Source: Linum tenue (Eukaryota > Streptophyta > Magnoliopsida > Malpighiales > Linaceae). From it: 64,000 bases of DNA. The stretch spans positions 60,772,200 to 60,836,199 of the forward strand of contig CAMGYJ010000005.1 of NCBI GenBank assembly GCA_946122785.1, given 5' to 3'. Made by a program: the position numbers and the translations under genes. Positions 58,308 through 64,000 of this stretch are shown one piece after another. The notes under the pieces were generated by a model. It searched no databases. It was not told the DNA's origin and saw nothing but the letters and a program-made list of their open reading frames with translations. How positions within the stretch are numbered: position 1 is the stretch's first letter; each line of letters opens with the position of its first letter.

Positions 58308-59888
58308 ATAGCAACTTTTACATTTGCATGATCATAGTGGCATCTTGTAGTAATTTGTTTTGAATCTCGTGGTTATTAGCATGGTCTATGGATGATTTGC
58401 TTGGGATCGTGTGCAACCTATGATGATGACTGAGACATGTATTAGGTTTGTGCATAGGTTCATTTCTCATATGTTTGTCAACCGACAGATGTTTGAATCA
58501 ATTACTTGCTTTTCACAGTTTCCTATGCATCGAGTTTAGGGACTGAGAATGAATGATTGTGCACCTAGGTAGACATGTGAGACTTGTGTCGTTCTTGTGA
58601 TAGATCCCCCTTTACATTATGCGTAGCATTCACCTTGTTGCTAGCAATAAAGATGGAGGCATAGGTTTAGTCCACGACCCAAATGTTGATCGACCCGATC
58701 ATATCATCCCTTAGTCAACCCCTTTGAGCCGTGTGTCTAAGGGTCATTCTCGTTTTAGGTAGCTCTCGCTACTTGAGCTTGATGCTTGATTGATTTAGAT
58801 AGAACAACCCTACTTTCTTTGTGTCTACACCATTATCGAGCCACCCTTGTGTTTGAAAGCTCCATTCATACCATTTGAGCTTAAACGAGGTTCCACATCA
58901 GTGATTTGTGTATGGTTTTGCTAAGAGGTTAAATGAGTGTGGAGGTACTTTTTCAAAGTGAGCATTGTTCCTTTAGTTAAAAAATGTGGCATGTTTATAG
59001 CTCTCTTTAGCCCCCAAAGAAAAGATAAGAAAAGAAAAAGAGAGTGGCCACCAAAAATATAATAAATGTTGAACATGCTCTTAGAAGTGTTGTTTAGCAT
59101 GCAAGCTTTAGGAACACTTACATGTTGTTTGCCTACCACACTCTTGTGCTTGAAATTGAATAGCAAAGGTAGCAAGAAAGATTGTTGCAAATGGTTTGGT
59201 GATTGGTTGCGGTTTGGAATCGAGTGAAGTATGGTTTTTGGCCGATGCTAGTGGCCATTGAGTATAGGAGAGGGTTTTAATCGAAACCTTAGAACCTTTT
59301 GTGGTTTTAGGATGAAAATGTGGAACCTTGTGCTATATTTGCCACCACCCAAAAAGCCTTTTCCCCATGTCCTAGACCCTAGCCAGTCATTTGAACATGT
59401 GTCCAAGACCTCCGGACAAGCTAGCAGCGACACCCATCTTGTGAGCTCTAGCATTTAGAGGCTATCGTCATTGTGAAGGGACGTTAGGATTGAGCGTGAA
59501 TATGCACATATTTTGCATCAAATGGTCCTGACCCCACTGTTCAATAGTGAGCGATTCTTCATCATGTTTTGTTCATTTCTTTTACCCTAGTGGGGACCTA
59601 GGTTTCTCGATCATTCGTTCCTATGGTGTGATCTTCATGCATGAGTAACTATGATTGGTGAGTCTTCAAGGCATGTTGTGTGTGCGTTCGTGAATAATGT
59701 GAGAACTCTTCTTTTGTACAATCTTAATACTGTTGAATGTCGTTTGTGGTGGTTGCCAAGATTACTTTGTTTTTGTCATAGGTCGGTGTCAAATAATCAT
59801 TGTGATTCATTCGTTTTGTGCCCTATGACATGCCTAAAAAAATTTTGTGTTGAAAAAGAAGTTGTAAGCTTACCTTGTTTTGTTCTTG
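58308..59888 (+). other. Conserved noncoding 3' region of element D
   Basis: Matches B and C over its length, for example GATGGAGGCATAGGTTTAGT at about 58652. A short purine run lies at about 59013-59042. No coding potential. Confidence 0.6.
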
Positions 59889-59927
59889 GTTTGCTTGGGG
59901 ACAAGCAAACGTTTAAGTGTGGGGGAG
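59889..59927 (+). other. Hairpin and polypurine tract of element D
   Basis: GTTTGCTT-GGGGAC-AAGCAAAC (59889-59910), then TAAGTGTGGGGGAG directly before the right LTR. Confidence 0.82.
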
Positions 59928-61501
59928 TGATTCGGGCACAAATTTACACATTTTACCCCTCGTTTCTTATTCGTTTAGCTTAGTATTTCATTGTTCCTCG
60001 ACATATTTCATACTGGGTTGTGCTTGTTTTGATACATTTCAGGTCCTAGCATGTGTGGAAGGGTCGAAGATGAGTTTTGGGATATTTGGAGGTCAAAAGG
60101 AGCAAAAAACCGAAGAAGAATCCGAAGTAGCGACTGTGACAATCGCCTCGTAACAGTGAAGTGAAGGCGTCCCAAGAAACAACCACAGTTCACAGCGGGA
60201 CAAGGCAGTTCATGATCTCCTAAGACCGTGAACTTAGACCACAAACCAAGAATACCGAGGCGTCCATCGACGTTCTTGAAATTACTAACGACAAGGCAGT
60301 TCACGGTCTCTAAGACCGTGAACTGTGGTCATTGACTGTGAACCCATGACACTGAAGCGGTGCATTTTGGATGACGCTGAGTTCACGTACGCATTTAGGT
60401 GTTCACGGCCGTGAACTGGCCAACGCGTCCGTGAGCTGGTCACTTTCGGGCAAATATGAAGACAATAGCAGGGAGAGAGAAATGAGAGATGGTTTTTGGA
60501 GAAGAATTGGTTTCTTCCTCTAGGGTTTTGCCCAAAAACACCAAAGCGGAGTTCTAGTGAGAGAGAGAGAGAGTGCTAGAGTGATCTAGGAGCATCATTG
60601 GAGGTTTGGGTGGAGATTCAAGCCTAGAAGAAGAAGAAGATCTTGAGCTCAAATTTGTAATCCCTCTCTCTCTAGAAACTCACTCTTTTCTTTTGGGTGT
60701 TTTAGATCCCTAACTAATACTTTGCAATTACTTGTTTAGATTGAATGATTGTCATTGGGTATTGGTTAATTCAATGATTGAGGTATTATTCATGTGATTG
60801 TGCATGCTCATGCTTAGCAACCTAGGGGTTGTGCATGTTTTGTGCTTAGCATCCTTAGAATTGTGCATGTTGGTGCTAGCGATCCAATTAGCCACCTTAA
60901 CCTAGCTTAGAGAGGAAAATCCCCCTTCCAAGAGAGACTCAATCGAGTTGGTTTTCCTTCAGCTTTTTAAGCCACCTAACTAGGTTAATTTAGGGAAACC
61001 CTCAAGTTTGAATTAAGCAAATCGGTTAATCGCGATTAAGCCGTCCGACCTTTGAGTTGAGTGAGGGAGTAAGTCAACTACCGATATCCTAAACCGAGAG
61101 GGTCGAGTGACACGAACTTTAATGTTGACCTCGATTTAGCAATTGAGATTGTGGTCTACGACCATATATGCATCCCTCTGCGGTTCGCGGTTACCTTGCC
61201 CATAACAATCGTTCCAATCCAACGAGTCTTGGTAGCTAGTTAGAGGGAAGAAACTCCTAGGTGAAGCTCCCTTAGTTAGAGTTCTCCTTTATTTTACTTT
61301 TCCTTGCTTGTTTAGTTTGTAGTTCCATTAGTCATAAACCCAAAAGTTGCTTGCTAGATAACAACCTAAGCGATTGAAGTAGGGGTATATGGACAGGCCC
61401 GGGTTGACAAGTTAAATACTTGCTCTATACTGCCCCCGGCTAGAGTTTAAAAACTTGGACTCTAGTCGTGATCAATTTGTGGTGTAGTTCCGTGCGAGTC
61501 A
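59928..61501 (+). repeat. Right LTR of element D
   Basis: 1574 bp, TGATTCGGGC to GCGAGTCA. A TTCACGGTCTCTAAGACCGTGAAC-type inverted-repeat cluster lies at about 60170-60430. It is the same LTR type as solo LTR E. Confidence 0.88.
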
Positions 61502-61909
61502 AGAATCCACTAAGCAATTCAATCAAACTCATAAGACAAAAGCTTATGAACCAAATCTAGGTTTTGTATGTAACGAAGCAAACTAACTTACAATGTAATG
61601 GAAAAGAGTTTAAATAGACCTAGCTACATTTACAAGCCAAACGGAAAACCTAATTCCCATAGAACACGAAAACAAATACATAATCCAAAGAGAAGTAATA
61701 ATCCTAATCCGAGAAGGATTCAGAGTCCTTGGCGCAGTCTTCCCATCGTGGTTCCATACGATCTTGCATCAATCCGTTCGAAGCCTTCAATGTACGTGTT
61801 CACTCATCTAATGCCGTGAGGTTGTAGAAAAAAATATGTACTTTCATGTGCCACATCCCTCTTGCCTCGACTCTCAATCCCCCATCTCGAATAAGATTCC
61901 AAAGTCGAG

Positions 61910-62861
61910 TGATGAGCATTGGATGGGTCTCTTTGGATTAGAGTAGGCAACCTTCTCTATTCATTCGAATTGAATGAAGAACTCTTGCTAAACAGGGTGG
62001 TGTGTTTAGTTTGGATATGGAACTCAACGTGCAATCTTGAACGTGGAACAAGGCTTGATGAGTATAAGTCGATGCTGGCCATGATCAATGGGGATCAATT
62101 GATCGATACAAGCTCTTGAACTCCTCAGACAATCCTCCAAGCAACTAAATAATTCACAAAGTGAAGCTTAATGAACCAAAAATCAATGTTTTTATTCAAT
62201 CAACAAAATCTGACTATTACAATGCAAGTGAAAGACTTAAATAGATCTAGGATAGCTAAACAAACTAATATAAAAGTCCTAAACACAAAAAAACTCGAAA
62301 TCAAAGTGAAAAATAGAAAAGGTAAAGTATTGCTAATCCGAGAAGGATTTGGATTGATGGAATTGCAAGACAGTTTTGGCCAGTCTTTGTATGATCTTGC
62401 ACATGTTCGTTCGAAGGCTTCAAGGTACGCATTCAATTATCCAACTCCATGTCTTTATAGTAGATTATACCTACTTTAATGTGATGTAAACCTCTGGACT
62501 CCACTCGCAACAATTCTTCTCGAATTGAGATACAAAGTAGGCTTCATGAACTCGATTTTGCACTTAGTCAAATTCTGGCAGTTTTCCTGTGTTGAGGTAG
62601 CATCTTGATGAGCTTGGAAAGTTACCTTCCTGGCTTCTCCTTATTCTCGCACGCACTCCATTGTGTAGAGGGACACTCCAGATTCTAAACAAGCATTTAA
62701 TCTCCAATTTCCATCGAGCCAATTATGACGACCAAGCTTGCAAAGTAGCTACCTGTAACAGTCAAAACACTATGACAAAATTTAGGTTCCTTTTTACAAG
62801 TTGAGATGGCTTCTTTGTCAATCCATTTTGAATGGAAAATGAGTCAATCAGGATTGTATCA
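61910..62861 (-). repeat. LTR of gypsy element F (element's 3' LTR)
   Basis: 952 bp, plus-strand TGATGAGCATT to GATTGTATCA, adjoining the end of the F coding region at 62862. A truncated sister LTR abuts it on the left. Confidence 0.75.
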
Positions 62862-63204
62862 GGACCCGCTCTTCAAAAAGCTTTGCCCTCAAAGCTTTGA
62901 ACTTCTTCTTCTTAAAATCGGCACAGAATTCTTCCCAAATGGGGTTTAAAGAAGGCTTCTCAAACTCCAATTTGTGCAAAACTAGGGCAGCGTTCTTCAG
63001 CAACGAAATTGGGCCTTTTTTATTCAGGCACATGCAAAGCAATTCATGGTTTCCACAAGCTTCCCCATGGTCCCAATTAACTTTCTGACGCAACCAGTCA
63101 TCTCGACTCATCGTCATCGTCGTCATATGGACGATTCTTTCTTTCCCATCATTGTAGACTTTCAAATTTTCAGAACCCGGAAATTCCAATCCGGAATTGG
63201 GCAT
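62862..63204 (-). pseudogene. End of element F polyprotein
   Basis: The minus-strand frame ends FKKKKFKALRAKLFEERVL right at the LTR border, like the terminal LRANLF-type segment of plant chromovirus polyproteins. The preceding DDWLRQKVNWDHGEACGNHE is not a recognised RT or integrase motif. The frame between protease and this end is open only in pieces, so pol is shortened or replaced. Confidence 0.5.
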
Positions 63205-63592
63205 TTTTAATTCAGGGATCTCTAATTTAATCGATTGATCCTAGAGCATCCTGATACTTCCATTAATGATTCAGCAAGATCCACTTGGGTCGAATCATCC
63301 CTAATTGCTCCAACACATTTACTCAAATTCTCCCCTTTCTTGGCCAATTTCACAGGAATTTTTGCTCGAATTGGATCCATCAACAGAGCTGGATTCGAAT
63401 CAATCTGAGCAAGGAAAAACATTCCTGGGGCCTCCTGGAAGGTGTTGGCGTCGCTGGCAAGATGGTACAGAGCCGTTGACGACGATGGGCCTTCTGCTTC
63501 TTGTATCCAATGAGCATGAAATGTCGAGCAATAAAATTAGATATCGTGGGTTCCTCCGCATGAGTTCCACTGGATTCTCCCTTGTGTCGCCA
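63205..63592 (-). other. Element F sequence between protease and terminal segment
   Basis: Only broken frames (for example 63592-63400, LDISCSLDTRSRRPIVVNGS) without recognisable RT or integrase motifs. It bridges what should be over 2 kb of pol in less than 0.4 kb. Confidence 0.5.
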
Positions 63593-64000
63593 TCAACTTG
63601 CCTCGATTTGTCGTTGATCCTCTGAAACTTCGACTGGTGATAGTGGTTTAAGCAGAAAGATCTGACCATGGTGCTTAAATTTGTAGCAGTTGGTACCTCC
63701 ATAATGGCAAAATCCACGATCAAACTGCCAATGATGTCCAAGCAATAGATGAGCAGCTTGCATTGGTGCCACATCGAATTGAAGCTCGTTTTCGTACTTG
63801 CCCACTGCAATCTTGATTCGGGATTGCTTGTTGACCATTATGGCACCATAATCATTCAGCCATTGTAGGTTATAAGGAACTGGATGCTTGCTGGTGCGTA
63901 GACCAAGCTTTTTGACCACTTCGGAACTCACAATGTTCGTGCAACTCCCTCTGTCGATCAGAAGTGAGAGCAATTCACCGTTGACAATGCAGTGGGAATA
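63593..64000 (-). pseudogene. Element F protease region (Ty3-gypsy, chromovirus type), runs off the window
   Basis: Minus strand from the window edge: LSLLIDRGSCTNIVSSEVVK, KLGLRTSKHPVPYNLQWLND, KIAVGKYENELQFDVAPMQA, AHLLLGHHWQFDRG. The pattern SCTN...LGL...HP.PY.LQWLN...DV.PM.A.HLLLG..WQFDR is the protease domain of chromovirus gag-pol. The active-site D-G-G-S is changed to D-R-G-S, so it is probably inactive. RT, RNase H and integrase, expected at 63590-62870, are not seen. Confidence 0.75.

Larger units (their letters stand above)
57991..61501 (+). mobile_element. LTR element D: internally deleted Athila/Tat-like element
   Basis: A perfect 5 bp target duplication AGAAT (57986-57990, 61502-61506) encloses the first roughly 100 bp of a left LTR (TGATTAGGGCCC..., to about 58098), the conserved module, about 1.6 kb of noncoding 3' region, a polypurine tract and a full right LTR. 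Everything from within the left LTR through the primer site and all coding sequence is gone. Near the breakpoint a 20 bp stretch with GTTTAGCTTAGTATTTCATC occurs twice (about 58036 and 58074). Confidence 0.88.
57758..61909 (-). repeat. Truncated LTR of family F (copy 1), interrupted by element D
   Basis: Starts TGATGAGCCC at 57758 and aligns with 61910-62861. It runs to 57990, resumes after element D at 61502 and stops at about 61909, where copy 2 begins. Without D it is about 635 bp, against 952 bp for copy 2, so the last third is missing. Confidence 0.65.

Overview
This 64 kb window is nuclear DNA of a flowering plant, probably a eudicot. It is almost entirely nested transposable elements, and I could not identify one intact host gene with confidence. 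The plant assignment rests on Athila/Tat-type Ty3-gypsy elements with a tRNA-Asp-type primer site, TNP2-type CACTA transposase remnants, a Mutator-like element carrying GDSL-lipase and CRINKLY4-related gene pieces, and a palindrome of Cassandra-type 5S-related sequence.

Layout. 1-5646: AT-rich flank with one GC-rich, gene-like but unrecognised block (about 1.9-2.8 kb). 5647-16622: a CACTA transposon with degenerate transposase, split by LTR element A (7719-14663, TSD GTATT). 16760-24180: a minus-strand Ty3-gypsy gag region cut first by a Ty1-copia fragment (18812-21411) and then by a solo LTR, E (21932-23415). 25100-26327: a decayed plus-strand copia gag-protease-integrase piece. 26328-34701: hAT (Tip100-like) ends around a diverged minisatellite that is split by LTR element B (26881-33387, TSD AACCA). 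36223-38297: a complete small CACTA element (TSD ATC). 40656-50467: LTR element C with gag-like and Athila-type second ORFs, a nested solo LTR (45834-46758) and, in its right LTR, a 414 bp 5S-like palindrome. 50468-51205: remnant of another LTR. 52793-54421: a well-preserved Pack-MULE with 310 bp terminal inverted repeats, a 10 bp target duplication and two captured gene fragments. 57758-64000: tandem LTRs of a chromovirus-like gypsy element F running off the right edge, with internally deleted element D (57991-61501, TSD AGAAT) inside one LTR.

How the parts relate. A, B, C and D (with solo LTR E) are one extended Athila/Tat-like group. They share LTR termini, the primer site (seen in A, B, C), the polypurine tract, and a noncoding 3' region, yet none carries a visible reverse transcriptase or integrase, so all look dependent on an autonomous partner. 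Their shared noncoding part holds three conserved structures that ordinary annotation does not explain: an internal second polypurine tract followed by a 9-10 bp hairpin, a hairpin directly before the real polypurine tract, and a long purine run. Their LTRs also carry clusters of short inverted repeats at the same place but with different sequence.

All calls come from reading the sequence by eye. Percent identities, ages and database matches were not computed.
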